From Hetaerina americana (taxonomy: Eukaryota > Arthropoda > Insecta > Odonata > Calopterygidae): a stretch of DNA of 64,000 nt. The notes below the pieces were generated by a model. That model saw nothing but the letters and a program-made list of their open reading frames with translations. It was not told the origin of the DNA and made no database searches. Position 1 is the first letter of the stretch. The number at the start of each line of letters is the position of its first letter. A program made the translations under genes and the position numbers. The stretch lies in NCBI GenBank assembly GCA_022747635.1, contig JAKTNV010000003.1, forward strand, positions 34,007,199 to 34,071,198, given 5' to 3'. This document shows positions 12,749 to 24,753 of the stretch, in pieces.

Positions 12749-12779
12749 TTGTGACTCAAAAAAAAATAATGAGTCACAA
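12749..12779. promoter_or_regulatory. Small hairpin carrying two AP-1-like sites
   Basis: A perfect 10-base inverted repeat (ttgtgactca and tgagtcacaa) with an A-rich spacer of 11 bases. Each arm holds TGACTCA/TGAGTCA, the AP-1 consensus. In AT-rich DNA this can arise by chance. Confidence 0.3.
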
Positions 12780-13043
12780 GAAATTAGAGTAATTTTGTAT
12801 TTTCGTGATATATGCTTATCTTTATTGAGAAATAAGATAAAATCGTATAATTAATCACATTGCAATCAAAGTCACTATGAGTGAGCCAATCAATTTTTAT
12901 TTTGGATTCATTTTGTGCAATCTTTGACGTGATACTTCTAACAAATTCACATTTTTCATTCTTTTCCTTGGCATTCACTCTGTTCATAATTTTCTATGAT
13001 AGGTTTCATATTTTCTACTACATTTTACATTCCTCGAAAGCTA

Positions 13044-13601
13044 CAGGGTTCGTCCGGAAAATAAGTGTACTGAGCTCAGGAAAAAAAATTTATTACACTT
13101 TTACATATCTTAAGCTAATATTCCTCAAAATAGGACCCTTGTGAGTCGATACACTTGTTCCAGCGGCGTTCCCATTCCTGGAACGCTCCCGCGAAGGCAT
13201 CATCGGGAACCTCTCGAAGACTCGTCGTCGACCTCTTCTCTGCCCTCCACGAACATCTTGTGCCACCGAAAGATCATGTTTCTGGACATGGCTGACTCCC
13301 CGTAAGCCTGGTTAATCATACCGACAGTTTCGGTAGACGATTTCCCAAGCTTTACCGCAAATTTGATGGAATAACGCTGCTCCAAAAACTTCGGCATCGC
13401 GTTCCGTGACGTGGGTCGAAGCGTGGAGGTTCGCGTTAACAGAGCTCCTCACTACACCACAGCTCAGAGCCGACTGCCTTTTTCAGCGTCGCTTGCCAAC
13501 ATACCCCCCTCCAATCGCAGCCCGTCAGAGCGGTGCTGGGTGCGCCTGGAGCGGCGCGCCCAGCCCAGGAGTCAGTACACTTATTTTCCGGACGAACCCT
13601 G
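13044..13601 (-). mobile_element. Internally deleted mariner with perfect 30-bp inverted ends
   Basis: A 558-bp non-autonomous mariner. The left end (13,044-13,073, starting cagggttcgtccggaaaata) and right end (13,572-13,601) are perfect 30-base inverted repeats. TA lies on both outer sides (13,042-13,043 and 13,602-13,603), the standard mariner target duplication. Inside, on the minus strand, the first ~65 codons of the transposase are joined to the last ~35, so the central catalytic part is missing. Perfect ends suggest recent, trans-mobilised movement. Confidence 0.93.
13115..13397 (-). pseudogene. Mariner transposase, N-terminus fused to C-terminus
   Basis: The start at 13,397 reads MPKFLEQRYSIKFAVKLGKS and continues through the mariner helix-turn-helix region to VDDESSRGSR, then a stop at about 13,200. 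In another frame the extreme C-terminus follows (EVPDDAFAGAFQEWERRWNK, then a CIDSQGSYFEEY end and stop at 13,115). The deletion joint lies around 13,205-13,220 and is out of frame. All three catalytic aspartates are absent, so it could at most encode a truncated DNA-binding peptide. The family assignment rests on the HTH and the W..KCIDSQG.YFE ending. Confidence 0.88.
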
Positions 13602-13603
13602 TA

Positions 13604-15140
13604 TACTAATATTTGTATAGATTCTACGGAATATTTACTAATGTTGAGGGATTGAATACATTTAAGTCAAAGGCTCACCATTAAAGAAGTTCACCTTTTT
13701 GTTTCTTTGGACATAACTCCCGCAGATAATACTCTTCTCCATTATATTTTGGCTCACCTAAAGCTTTAGTGGTTTATTTCTACTTATTTTCAGCCAAAGC
13801 CACCAAAATCCAACACCATGCAAGGAAACTGCTTTCTGCAAAGTCAAGTAAGTAGGCTAGCACGAGAGCTGTGTTTTTTCTTACTCTTCTTTCAATTCAT
13901 TTTACTCCCTTAAGGTAATCAAAAGGAGGAAATGGGCACATGAAAAGGTGTCAAGATCTGGCCTTAAATCTTGAGAACCGGTTTAGAATGACGATGTCGA
14001 GGGAATTATTTTTAGTCTAGAACCACTAGTGTGTCACCCTTTCAGAGAGCGCCCTGCATGCATCTCTCTTTGAAAAAACCTACGAGTGTCCTTGGGGCAT
14101 GTTTGAGGATAAAATCGTGGAGTTTCAACATCTAACGCTTGTAAACTAAGAAATATAATTAAAATTTAAAGAGGAAAGGTTTATTCGTATTTCTCCAGCG
14201 TCAACATTTGATTTAAAACCTGCTAACATATCATCATGGAGGTGTTACAAACTTAATTCAGTTTCCTCTATAGAGATATATTAAATAGAAGAAAATAATT
14301 TTGTACGTCGGCGCAAAGAACGTACAGGTAACTTGTGAAGAATCATAAGTTTACCAGTTGTGTAGTTTCAGCAGTGGTACAGTGGCAGCTGTAAGTCATT
14401 CATTCTTCGGGAGTGCGATAGTGTGGCCACAATAAATCATTTCATCTAATTTTCCTCGGATATTGTCTCTATATATACTGTTTTAATGTTTAACTCTTGC
14501 ATTTTACTGATTAAACTCAGGTATGGAGAGGAATATAACTTAACTGGAATCGCTTCGATTCAGTTTCTTGGGCGCAAGGCACAATAACACATATCTCCGT
14601 GGAATGCGCGGTGGTATGCGTTATTTAGTACTATGTAAGTATGGTGATACATTTTTACCGAACCGGAACATATTTTTATTTTTACCGGAACGCACCATGC
14701 ACGGCGGACTTTGAACATAATGACCAAATAGTAGTACTTTTCCAATAGATAATAATTGATTACCTAATATATACTTATTTAGGGAATAAATTGTTCCTGG
14801 TATCAAATTGTTATTGTTTGGTCATACCATAAGACTTGTAATAGCACATGTATAATAATTGATGAAACTTTATCAAATTAGTGAAAATTTTTATCAGAAC
14901 TATAAAACACAATTGAAAATGTCACATTGATAACCTACAGTATTTTCGTATAAATTTACTGCAATGGATTACGAGTATCATTTACTTCATGATATCCAAA
15001 AGAAAAGCATACATTTTTACATACATACACAAGCATGAAAGAGAAGTCATACCTCTCCGTTTCCGTCGCTATACTTTTTTTATATGGCAATAATTTTATA
15101 TTTGTTAGCAAGAGACGTTATTTAACTGCTAATACCGTGT
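13604..15140. other. AT-rich DNA between two mariners, no gene
   Basis: Anonymous AT-rich sequence. Short open frames (for example 14,560-14,745 and 14,621-14,806, both minus) are unrecognised. Confidence 0.55.
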
Positions 15141-16398
15141 AACGAGGGTTGTTATTTATATTTTAAGCCTAATAATGAAAAAACAGTAATTTATTGTTGA
15201 AAATGGCTTTATTGTTTTTCAAAGTATTCCTCATGATAAGAAAAACTTTTTCATGCGCTCTAATCAATTTTTGTAACAATTTTTCCCCTCCGGTTAAGGT
15301 ACCTCCAAAACATGGTTTTTGAATGCATCAACGACTTCTTCAGGCGCCGAAAAACGTTGGCCACACAAATATTTTCTTGATTAACGGGAATTAAAAGAAG
15401 TCATTTGGTGCTAAATCACGGCTTTGTGGAGGATAACCCGTCAATTCGACGTTTTGGCCAGTCAAAAAGGTAGTTGTTTCAACCGATCTGTGAGAGCTTG
15501 CATTGTCATGATCCTTCGTTGCCGCTTCCTTTTCCACCTCTGGTAAACAAGTGCTCCTGTACCATTCAGAGTTTACGTCTCTTCGTTGCTCTATCGGTAC
15601 GGTTGCCACATGTCCAGTTATTTCGAAGAAACAGGCGATTATTTGCCTCGATGTGCTTCGTGTACGAATCACTTTTGTCGAATTTGGCTCGCCTTGGAAG
15701 ACCCATAGAGTGAATTACTGTTTTTTTTTCGGGCTGAAACGAATAGATTCAAGATTCATCACATATGTAGATATTATACACAGCTTTTACTGCACCTTGA
15801 TTGTATTTGTTGGGCATTTCGTTGCACCAATTAACACAAACATCTTTTTTGAGCTTTCGTCAAATTATGCGGGATCCAACGTGAAGAAATGTTTCTCAAA
15901 GTTAAATGTTCAGGCAATATCTTATTGATGCTCGTTATGCTAATCCTCAAGAATGCCTCAATCTCACGATAAGTCACATGACAATATTCCTTTACTAGTT
16001 CTAGCACAGTATCAATTTTTTCTGGCACAACTGATTTTGGACGACCTTCACGACTTTTGTCGCTGAGCGAACGGCAGCCATGATGGAATTCATTATACCA
16101 GCGTTTCACTGTGGAAAAGAATGGGGCTTCATCGCCAAAAGTGGAAGTAAGTTGATCGATGCACTCCTGTCTTGATAATCAACGTCGAATGTCGTAACAA
16201 ATCGTCCTACGAGTTAACTCCATTTTTTCGCTGAAGCAAAATTTTCGAGTCACTGTAAACAACATAAGTTCAAACCAAGACCAAATAACAAAATGTTCTT
16301 AAAGAGTTTAGAGGGTCAAATTTTCAGATGAAAACTTGAAATGGCGTCTAAAGCACTTGGTGTTGTCAAGGCTCAAAATATAAATAGCAACTCTTGTA
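15141..16398 (-). mobile_element. Near full-length mariner, broken
   Basis: About 1.26 kb, the usual length of an intact mariner. The terminal inverted repeats match over about 28 bases with about 4 mismatches (left begins cgagggttgttatttatatt at 15,143; right is its complement ending near 16,396). A TA follows on the right; the exact base at the left boundary is uncertain by 1-3 bases because of mutation. It contains a minus-strand transposase pseudogene. It is a different lineage from the copies at 1, 13,044, 23,699 and 50,144. Confidence 0.88.
15209..16223 (-). pseudogene. Mariner transposase (DD34D), frameshifted
   Basis: The start ATG at 16,221-16,223 gives MELTRRTICYDIRR, then an in-frame stop. 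The frame resumes as LSRQECIDQLTSTFGDEAPF and runs on to KRWYNEFHHGCRSLSDKSRE and YREIEAFLRISITSINKILP (about 16,109-15,831), the paired HTH DNA-binding region with the linker GRPKSV. The catalytic part is in other frames. The first Asp is in CDES near 15,760. The second is in HDNASSH near 15,510. The third is in LAPND near 15,400, with 34 residues between the second and third, the DD34D hallmark. The C-terminal EEYFEKQ and stop lie at 15,209-15,211. All three aspartates survive as codons, but several frameshifts and stops make it inactive. Confidence 0.87.
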
Positions 16399-17796
16399 TA
16401 ATAGGTGATAAATGGTTTATTCAAAATTACCAGAGTTAAGTGGTATTTATTTTCAGCTCTCCCATTCCAAACGATCTATTAGAAGACATTGAGTGAAATG
16501 AAGACAATTAATTTTGGAGAAGTCACTTTGGCAAAGCTGTATTAGATATCTAACTCAAGGTTTTTGCCAAAATATTTTGCAATGATATTCAATTCATATA
16601 TTGTGAATATTTTGATATGCCTATTTCATTAAAATCATGCCCACGTCACAAAAATGGATAAAAAATATGTCTAACACTATTTCATGTGCCTTCTCAAAAA
16701 ATAACTTTTATATCTAATAATATATCATATGAGCTATTATAATATTATTTTCTACGCTCAAAGAAAGAATCAAAGATTTTCGGCCTCAACGATCTCTGAA
16801 ATATTATTCTCAGCAACCATCAGCACTATATTCGAATGAAGAAAAAATGCAGAATATAAAGAAAATGGTTAGAACCCAACTCACTCGGAGAACAATTTTA
16901 TGAGGATATTACCCACTACATCATAATAATTTAATGCGAAAACAATTGCTACATATGCTTTCATAACGCACTGTCGCGGTTTTGCAGGGATGCCTTTTAT
17001 CATGGTAATTCCATACCAAAGTTATTCTCTTTTGGTCTTTATCTTAAAAATACTTCTTAAATGTAATAGTTTTTCAGAAGCCTGCAGAGCCCTAAAATCA
17101 CGAGCTATTACAATTACATTCATGAATTGTCTCAGATTAAAGAATTATCCGACACGTGACGCTTTATTTCGGCCTTCCTGCTGAGGAATAGAGAGAGGTT
17201 CATGACATTTAAGAGACACTAGCTCTATACTAATTTTCATCGTCGGAGGTGGATATCATTTTAAACATTCACAATTTCTTTTCATATATGTTTTCTATCA
17301 CTCCAAAAACCGTAGGCAAAATTTCCAATACCCCAGGCTTTGAGTAATGGAAAATTTTTATGGGCTATTTTTCTGTAACGCTTCGATAGAAGAATAGTGG
17401 TCTGAGACATCACATTAGCTCTTTTAAGATTTCATCTTCAAAGTTGTTGAAACATTTTTCGTCAAATTAAAACGGCTTCGTATAAAAAACCTACAATACC
17501 CCAAAATATACCAATGAATGTCCATCACGATTTCTCAGAACAAGTAAGTAATCACGAATGAAAAGTTCCTTTCTATGCAATGCTAGTGGCATAATAACGT
17601 AATAAATCAATAGTCACTGGTATGATTTAAGGGATGATACCAAACTCTGTTAGGGTATTTGCCGCACTTGTCAAGGCCTAAGCGACGAAAACTGTTGTCT
17701 GGTAAACACTGCGGGTAACGCGTTTGGGAATTTCACCTAGCCCAACGTGAGGTATGCATTCTATTCCATGCTCTCACATTCTTTCAGCTTTCAGTG

Positions 17797-17803
<7 letters not shown>
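16399..17803. other. AT-rich DNA, no gene recognised
   Basis: Anonymous AT-rich sequence with no long open frame and no repeat I could pair with another part of the window. Confidence 0.55.

Positions 17804-17874
<71 letters not shown>
17804..17874. repeat. (TA)n microsatellite
   Basis: About 70 bases of nearly pure TA dinucleotide. Confidence 0.95.
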
Positions 17875-17877
<3 letters not shown>

Positions 17878-18879
17878 GTATATCATGGGAGACACTTGGT
17901 CATCAGCTCATGCGAGATAGTTGAGCACCACCTCCTAATACGAATGGCTGAACATGTACAAGTATAATATATAGATGCGTCTTGTATAATGTGGAGATAG
18001 GGACGATTGCGGAGACGAAAATTTATAACCTCGCAGCTCCCTTTAACAACCTCACCCGTCCCACAAACCGAGCACCCTCCTCCCGCCACTTCTGTTTTCC
18101 CCCTCTCTACAAACTCCTCCAAGTGCCTCCAAAACCTTCTCTCTTCTCCCGCATGAACTTTCGCGGTGCCCAGGAACCGCTTCGAGAGGAAATATTCCAG
18201 ATGGACTATTTTAACTCACAACACATTGCTTCTCCGAAATGGTGATGGTACAGGCATACGTAAATAGTCCGCATACAGATATCATTTATCAAATTCTCAG
18301 GTTTATATTTGGCCAAAGGTCGATATATTTGAGATACCCTTTTATAAATGAGTGAAAATATATACTTACTTTCAAAGCATTGTAATCTAACTTCGATCAT
18401 TAATCAATAGACTGAAGGATATGCTATTATAAAATCTAAGTATATTCTAATAAAAACTGATTTCTTTAGTTCATTCAAACATAAGTAGATAGATATGAAG
18501 TTATTTTAATATCGTATGAAGTTGTGCTTCCCCAATGGGGTGCCGGTATCCATGGAATTGCGATATCGATGCAGAACAAATACGCTCACAATTACAAATA
18601 TTCATTATATTCTTAAGGTGGAATTTCAAAAAGTTTAATTGAAAAAGTCTTACTCGTTCGGTAATGCTTTACCTTTAAATAAAAATATTAACATGGATGG
18701 AAATAATTTTTCCGTTTTAAGCCCGGAGATTTGAATGAGACACGTTTTCCATGGTACTGTAACATTATTTAACATACCTAAAGCGACTTACTATGCCTGG
18801 CATGCCGAGCGTAATTTTAATGCGAGTGCGAAATCAGAAAAAGATTTTGCATTCACGTAGAAATCACGCCGGGAAATAA
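17875..18879. other. Mixed DNA with a short pyrimidine patch
   Basis: A C/T-rich patch lies at about 18,045-18,170; the rest is AT-rich. No gene is recognised. The open frames at 17,982-18,245 and 17,883-18,122 oppose one another across the same biased patch. Confidence 0.5.
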
Positions 18880-20260
18880 CTCCTCCCCCGTGCTTCAGGA
18901 GAGAAGCCCTTCGCCTTCACCACTGGCGCCGAAATTCCTCGGAAATCCTCCGAGCGTGCATCCACGCCATCCTCATGAACCCACCACGCCGATGCCGTAT
19001 TTAGCCCTGGTCGGGTTTTCTCCAGACCATTTCCCCCACTCCAACTTCTCTCCGTCTTCGCCCAAGCCCAAGTCTTACACTCCACCCCATTTCCCTTGCC
19101 GCCCTACCTCCCATGGGACTTGAGTCCCACTTTATCCCCTTACTGTCCCCCCCCACCCCCCATCCGCCTAAACGCTGACCCATGCCCCCAAAATCCTCCC
19201 GCCCAGTACCCAGAATCCCACTCACTCCGGCAACCACAAACCTCTTAAGAGAGAGGAGGAGGAAGAAGGGATCCAAGCCACCAACCTACCTACACCCAAC
19301 CCCACCGTTCCTCAAGCCTCCTCCTCAGAGAGAGTCAGCCGATCCCGCCCGACGTCTTACAAGCTGTACTCCCTTGCGACCGACTTTCCTCCCCATCTCC
19401 GTCCGCAGACTTCACTCCCCTCGCCATTAAACCCCCCGCGCAGCTCTCACCATAGCCAATGCTCATTTCCCTCACTCCGAAACCGACTCCTTTCCACCTG
19501 TTCAACCTATTTCTCCCTCCGTCAGACCGCCCCGTCATGTCCTTTCCCTCTGCTCGGCCGACCACTCTTGATCCCTCCACGGCACTACCCTAAACACACT
19601 CGCACACGCAAACTCCAGCACGCACGAGAACAAACAAGCACGCACGCACAAACAAACGCCTCTCGCACGTGCAATCTGTTGAACGGTCCCCAGGGGGTGG
19701 GGATGTGGGGAGTGGGTCGGAGGAGGATCTGGGAAGGGCGATCTGCCCCCTTCCCCTCCCCGCCAGGGTTCTCCCTCTCACGCTTCCCCAGCCCCAAGAC
19801 CACCGCCACACCCTTACCGACACCTCTCGCACGAAGCCCCACACAAAGGGGCAAACACCCACACGCGTATACACGCACGCGCGCGCACGACTCTCCCACT
19901 CACTCTGTCTCTTGACGCATCCCCTTTCCCGCTCGGTGCCTCATGCCGTTCCTCTCTCGTCTCCCCATGCCTCTTCCCAATAACCCATACCCTCGCCTCT
20001 TCCCCCACGCCCGCACTCACATCACGCCCGCCCCGTCGACCACCGAGCTGTGACAATGCCTCACTCCACACGGAGCGCCTCGGTCGCTTTCAAAACCTCA
20101 TTAGCCCCTTCCGCCCGCGGCACCCTGCATCGCTGTCCACCACCCTCTCTCCTTCTGTCCCCTCACTCCTACTCCTCAATCTCTCTATAACTCTCCTACT
20201 CCTCTCTCCCCCAACCAATCCGCCCGATTTCTTCCTCCTGCCATTCGCTTCTCACTAGTG
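18880..20260. repeat. Pyrimidine-rich block with (CA)-like words
   Basis: About 1.4 kb rich in C and T on the plus strand, with a short purine-richer interlude near 19,685-19,740 and cacgcacgcac-type words at 19,590-19,670 and 19,850-19,890. Open frames on both strands exceed 80 codons simultaneously, which is compositional rather than coding. Confidence 0.75.
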
Positions 20261-21819
20261 TTATGCATAATTTTTCGTGGCTCATTCCAAGATTTGAAGC
20301 GCTGCTTAAACGAGTTCTCTTTTTTATACGCAAGAGAAATAGCAAGCGTTTCACTCCACATGAAATTAAACTTTTATTGAATAACGGCTACTGTTTCTTA
20401 ATATTTTCCAAGTCTCTTGGCAACAGTTTCCTGAATGGGTGCTTTTCCATGGAAAATCCATTCACGAGCTGAGCTAATGGAATTTTTATCACCCCAGAAG
20501 ATGTGTTGTGGGATTATTTTTTTTATTACTCTGATTTAACTGTACTGAAATTTTAATTAATTTCCTTAAATATGGAATAGGCCTAATCTTGATCTCATCC
20601 TTGAAGCTAAGCACCCCGAGGCACTTGACTATTTGTAATAATTTTGATGGGCCGGATATTGATTGAAAGTAGGTCGAGTGCCTCATCTTTGTATTTTTAT
20701 CTTAAGATCAGGGAATAAATATTTTGAAAGCACGTTTTCTTAAAAATCACAAATGTAATTTTTTATAAATAATTATTTCAAATATAACAGAAATCAAATT
20801 ATTAAGCTCACGCACAAGACAATTGTAACTTAAAAACAGTTTCATCTAAGCATGCAGCAGTAATGAAAATCATCAATAGGAAGAGTGGATTCAAGACAGC
20901 TAATAACCGTCTCACTTGAAAAACAAAAGATTGTTAAATAAAAAAGGCGTGGAGTAATATCGAGTGTGTATTTACTTGCTCTTTTATTCCTAATAGGATT
21001 AAATTAGATCTGTAATAACTCTAGCTAAATACTTTAGTTTTCGGAGTGATATTTCTGTTTTTCAGTATATTTATGTTTTAGTCTTCGATTTCTGTGTGAA
21101 CAAAGCAAAAAGAGATTAATAGATGTTGCCGTTCAAAAGATGCAGTAGACTAACGTTGGAGCATTGTATTTTTGACCTCAAAAGATAATCCGGAGCAACT
21201 TTAACTTGTTGAATTAAGCAGAAATCGAAAATCTTACTTAAATATTTTGCTTCCAAGTGGCCCAAGTCTGCAATTCTCTTGAACATCACAACTGATAATT
21301 ATAATGAAAACGTTTGAAAGAAACTGGTTTCACTCGGTTGTACTCTTTAGAAAATTTCAAACACTTGTAATGAACAGTTCAACAAAAATCGACGCGATTA
21401 CATATATATCTCAATCGATTAATTATTGACACTGTTATACGTATCATGGCAAAGATAATGTAGGATTACGGACTACTTCAGCAAAGTTTCGTATACACTG
21501 CAATGATTGAATTAAGTTTAAGATATTTAGATGTCCAAATCACTGCGTGAGAAGGAGAGGCTTATTATTCTTGAATAGTTTCCCAAATTAAAGTCTATTA
21601 ATCACCTTACACTCACTTACCTGTTCTCCAAGAGTTTTCACCATCTTCCGAACGTCATCCAACCGCGTCTTTACTGGTGGATATTTATTCTCTTCTCGCA
21701 CGTTATACGAAAATTTATTCAAGTCGTGACGCCAAGGAAATAAGTCAGGGGAATTAAAAATATTGCGGACACTAGATTTTGTTCCAATTCCTCACTGGTG
21801 AGTTCTCCTCGTATCGAGA
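20261..21819. other. AT-rich DNA, no gene recognised
   Basis: AT-rich with no long open frame. Nothing recognised. Confidence 0.55.
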
Positions 21820-22680
21820 CACACTTTTGAATTTATGTGACAGCTTCATTCGTGAAAACGCACCGATCTCCTCCCATCGGATAAAATGTGCCTCCGCTTC
21901 ATCCATATCTCTTCACTCCCAGCGCTATCGTTTATTTATGTTTCGTTTCCATTTTCTTAACCTCCCACGCTTTTATCTCACTTTTTAATATTATTTTTTT
22001 TGCAAAGGGGAAGATGGCCGGAATTCCCTCTCTCTCTTTCCACCTCCCTCCCACCGGGGGGAACCCCCTTGTCATTCTGACTCCCACGCCTCTCAGAGCC
22101 ATTTTTATTCGTTTTGCCAGATTCCACTCTCTACCTTCTACTTCCCCATCCCTCTATTTTCCTCTCGCCTGCACTCCGCTAAAGACCACCGTCTACTTTC
22201 CCCTTTCCAAAACCCTCCTCATCTTCTCTTTACATTCCTGCCAACAGTTTCCCCAAACGGAAATGATATTTTTAACCCAAAATTTCCTATTTCGCCCACC
22301 AGGTCCGTACACCGTTAAGATCAACGCCAAGTCCAGCACCAGAGTCAACACAACACCTTTTTCTAACATACTACAAAAACATCAAGACCTCTCATAAATG
22401 ATAAATTACCGCCTTCTCATTCTCCCAAAATATCAACTTTCCTGATTCTTCTTAACTCGCTCTTCTCATTATTTTACTATTCGCACCTACTCGTACCTTC
22501 ACGAGTCATCGTCCTTACGAGTGTATCTCCAATGATGGCAAGCGTCCGGTCTCCGTCAAATAGGAGCTTATTGTTCTAATGCATTTCTCTATTTCATAAC
22601 CATTTCTCCGCTCCTAAATACCCCTCTCGTATGCATCTCCCTTTCTTTCCCTCTCCTAGGGGTTAAATGGTTGAAGATAT
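21820..22680. repeat. Pyrimidine-leaning block
   Basis: C/T-leaning, strongest at 21,990-22,260 and more mixed afterwards. A 169-codon plus-strand frame (21,888-22,397) is Ser/Leu/Pro/Phe-rich and has no recognised domain. Confidence 0.6.
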
Positions 22681-22830
22681 TCCATGGTCTCAATCTCACC
22701 CCTAAATAAAGACGACCATCAATCTATCCATTTATTCATACGCTTTCATTATGCCGAATCCCCTTACCCCGAGATTCCTGATCCATTTCCATCCTGGAAC
22801 AGTGAGGATCACACCACGAGGGCCACCACG

Positions 22831-22866
22831 TCTCTCTCTCTCTCTCTGTCTCTGTCTCTCTATCTA
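22831..22866. repeat. (CT)n microsatellite
   Basis: A short run of TC dinucleotides with two or three interrupting Gs. Confidence 0.9.
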
Positions 22867-23696
22867 TCCAGGGAAGGAAGTCAAGTCTCACGTCTTGCAC
22901 TGAACCCCTTGACGGCCATCACTTAAGTGGAATGATGCTAACGGAATCCGGTTACCCTTCTACCGGAAATGTCCACCACATTCCCAAAATAAATGTGGGT
23001 GGGCATGAGGATCCTAGAGGGTGGGAGATTGGATTGATCGGTTGGAAGAACTGATGTATAGGGGTGGCCAAAAAATATAAAACATTCTCAACATCACCTA
23101 TGATATAAGATATAGGTTTCAGGACTATCAATCTTTCTGATCTCACCCACATCTCCGTTCTGCTCTTCCTCCCCTAGTCGCTCCTTCTTTGGATCCTACT
23201 CTTCGCGAATCTTATCCGTACCACTGTTCTCTGTCCATTCTTCCTCTGATATGTCTCTCTCCGTTTCCACTGATTGCAACGAGCGCCGCCACTTCCCCTC
23301 TGCAGTGGATAATTTATTATTCTTGATAAGACCCGACGATTCCATGGGTTTATAGCACTTTCACACGCATCGATTTTCGGAGAAATTCGGGAGCAATAAC
23401 AAAGTTGCCAGGTATATTTGATTCAATTAAAAGTTAAATCCGGGGAATTTTTTTAGACCTATCTCTCCTTTTCGAACCAAAATTTTTATGCATGTTTATT
23501 TCCTGTTAAAGTCCGTCATCCTTGACACTGTTAGTAGGCTACAGGAAAGGACATTTTATCTTTATTTCAAAAACCATGAATTACGTATTCGAGACGCATT
23601 TCTCTACAATACATGCGCACACACAATACCTGCCAAATTGGTTTATCCTACATATATTGGTGTGGTTGGGTTTGTGTATGTGTGCGTGTGTATATA
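22867..23696. other. Mixed DNA, no gene recognised
   Basis: Moderate composition with a short pyrimidine stretch near 23,150-23,300. It ends in a TG/TA-rich microsatellite (about 23,660-23,696) into which the next mariner inserted. Confidence 0.5.
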
Positions 23697-23698
23697 TA

Positions 23699-24451
23699 CG
23701 AGGGTCATCCGGAAAGTAGTACCCGTTCGTGAAATAAAGACACAAAAGTAAATATTAACAAACATAAAAAATTTTATTTGAAAGAGGATACTTTAAACTA
23801 CTTCTCAACATAATCTCCAAGCAAATTAAGGCATTTGTCATAACGTGTGACAAGTTTCTGTATTCCTGCTGCATAGTCCTTCGCCGCCAGCTCATTGAGA
23901 TACGCGAGGGACCCATCTTGCACAAATTTTTGCATAATGCAGATGGTGTTTAACAATTTCATGAACAATTGTTCGAGAAACATTGGGAAAATGCTCACAG
24001 ATGTCATCAATTGTGACGCGCCGATCGTTCCTCACGAATTCGTCAACTGAGCTCACCAGTTGGTCTGTAATGACAGACGGTCTCTCCGAACGCTCATCGT
24101 CGTGTGTGTTCCCCCTCCCCATGTTGAAGTTGCGACACCACCGCCGAACAGACGACTCGTCCATTACATTGTCTCCATACACCTCCTTTAATTGGCGATG
24201 AATATCACATGGGCGAACGTTTCTTGCATTGAGGAATTTAATCACTGCCCTCACTTCACAACTGGCGGCGTTCTCAATTTTTTTAAACATTGTAAACAAT
24301 CACAGAAACAACACAGGCAATGCTAGCGTCACGCAACTTGGCTCAGAGAAGGCAGACAAGCCACTGAAGCTATCTGACCTCGTCCAGCGGCTACTCGCGT
24401 CGTCAGCACTTCATGCGGCACGAACGGGTACTACTTTCCGGATGACCCTCG
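23699..24451 (-). mobile_element. Internally deleted mariner with perfect 33-bp inverted ends
   Basis: A 753-bp non-autonomous mariner. Its ends (left starting cgagggtcatccggaaagta at 23,699; right ending at 24,451) are perfect inverted repeats over 33 bases. TA flanks it at 23,697-23,698 and 24,452-24,453. It sits within a TG/TA microsatellite whose two halves lie on either side (tgtgcgtgtgtata left, tatgtgtatgtgtgtgtg right). It encodes the N-terminal ~135 codons of a transposase followed by only the last ~40, on the minus strand. Confidence 0.93.
23798..24299 (-). pseudogene. Mariner transposase, N-terminal domain plus C-terminal tail
   Basis: It begins at 24,299 (MFTMFKKIENAASCEVRAVI) and runs 135 codons through both helix-turn-helix motifs (IRQ-like DIHRQLKEVYGDNVMDESSV; VTIDDICEHFPNVSRTIVHE) to CARWVPRVSQ at about 23,892, the conserved WVPR motif before the catalytic domain. 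Shortly before the stop, sequence in a different frame supplies the C-terminus (NELAAKDYAAGIQKLVTRYD, ending KCLNLLGDYVEK, stop at 23,798). The whole DD34D catalytic core is missing. The uninterrupted DNA-binding half could in principle make a competing inhibitor protein; that is an inference only. Confidence 0.9.
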
Positions 24452-24566
24452 TACATATGTATGTGTATGTGTGTGTGTGTGTGTATATATTTAATATACT
24501 TTTTTTACGGTAATCTACCGGTTAAGATAGGTTTTTGGATGGATACAACTACCAAACAAGCATTTT

Positions 24567-24570
<4 letters not shown>

Positions 24571-24604
<34 letters not shown>
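24571..24604. repeat. (TA)n microsatellite
   Basis: 34 bases of pure TA dinucleotide bordering a Penelope-type fragment. Confidence 0.95.
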
Positions 24605-24606
<2 letters not shown>

Positions 24607-24753
24607 TGATTTCGTCGAAGTAACACGGAATTGCCGAATAATAAATTGGACAGCAACAAACAATATAGAAACACAAATAAAGATCACTCACACGTTATTT
24701 CTTGATCATTTCGACGGAATTCTACTCCGTCTTCATCGGAAGATATAGAAGTA

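Noticed and set aside
22952..23152. 66-codon minus frame with aromatic residues
   Set aside because: Considered as a transposon fragment, but no family motif could be identified.
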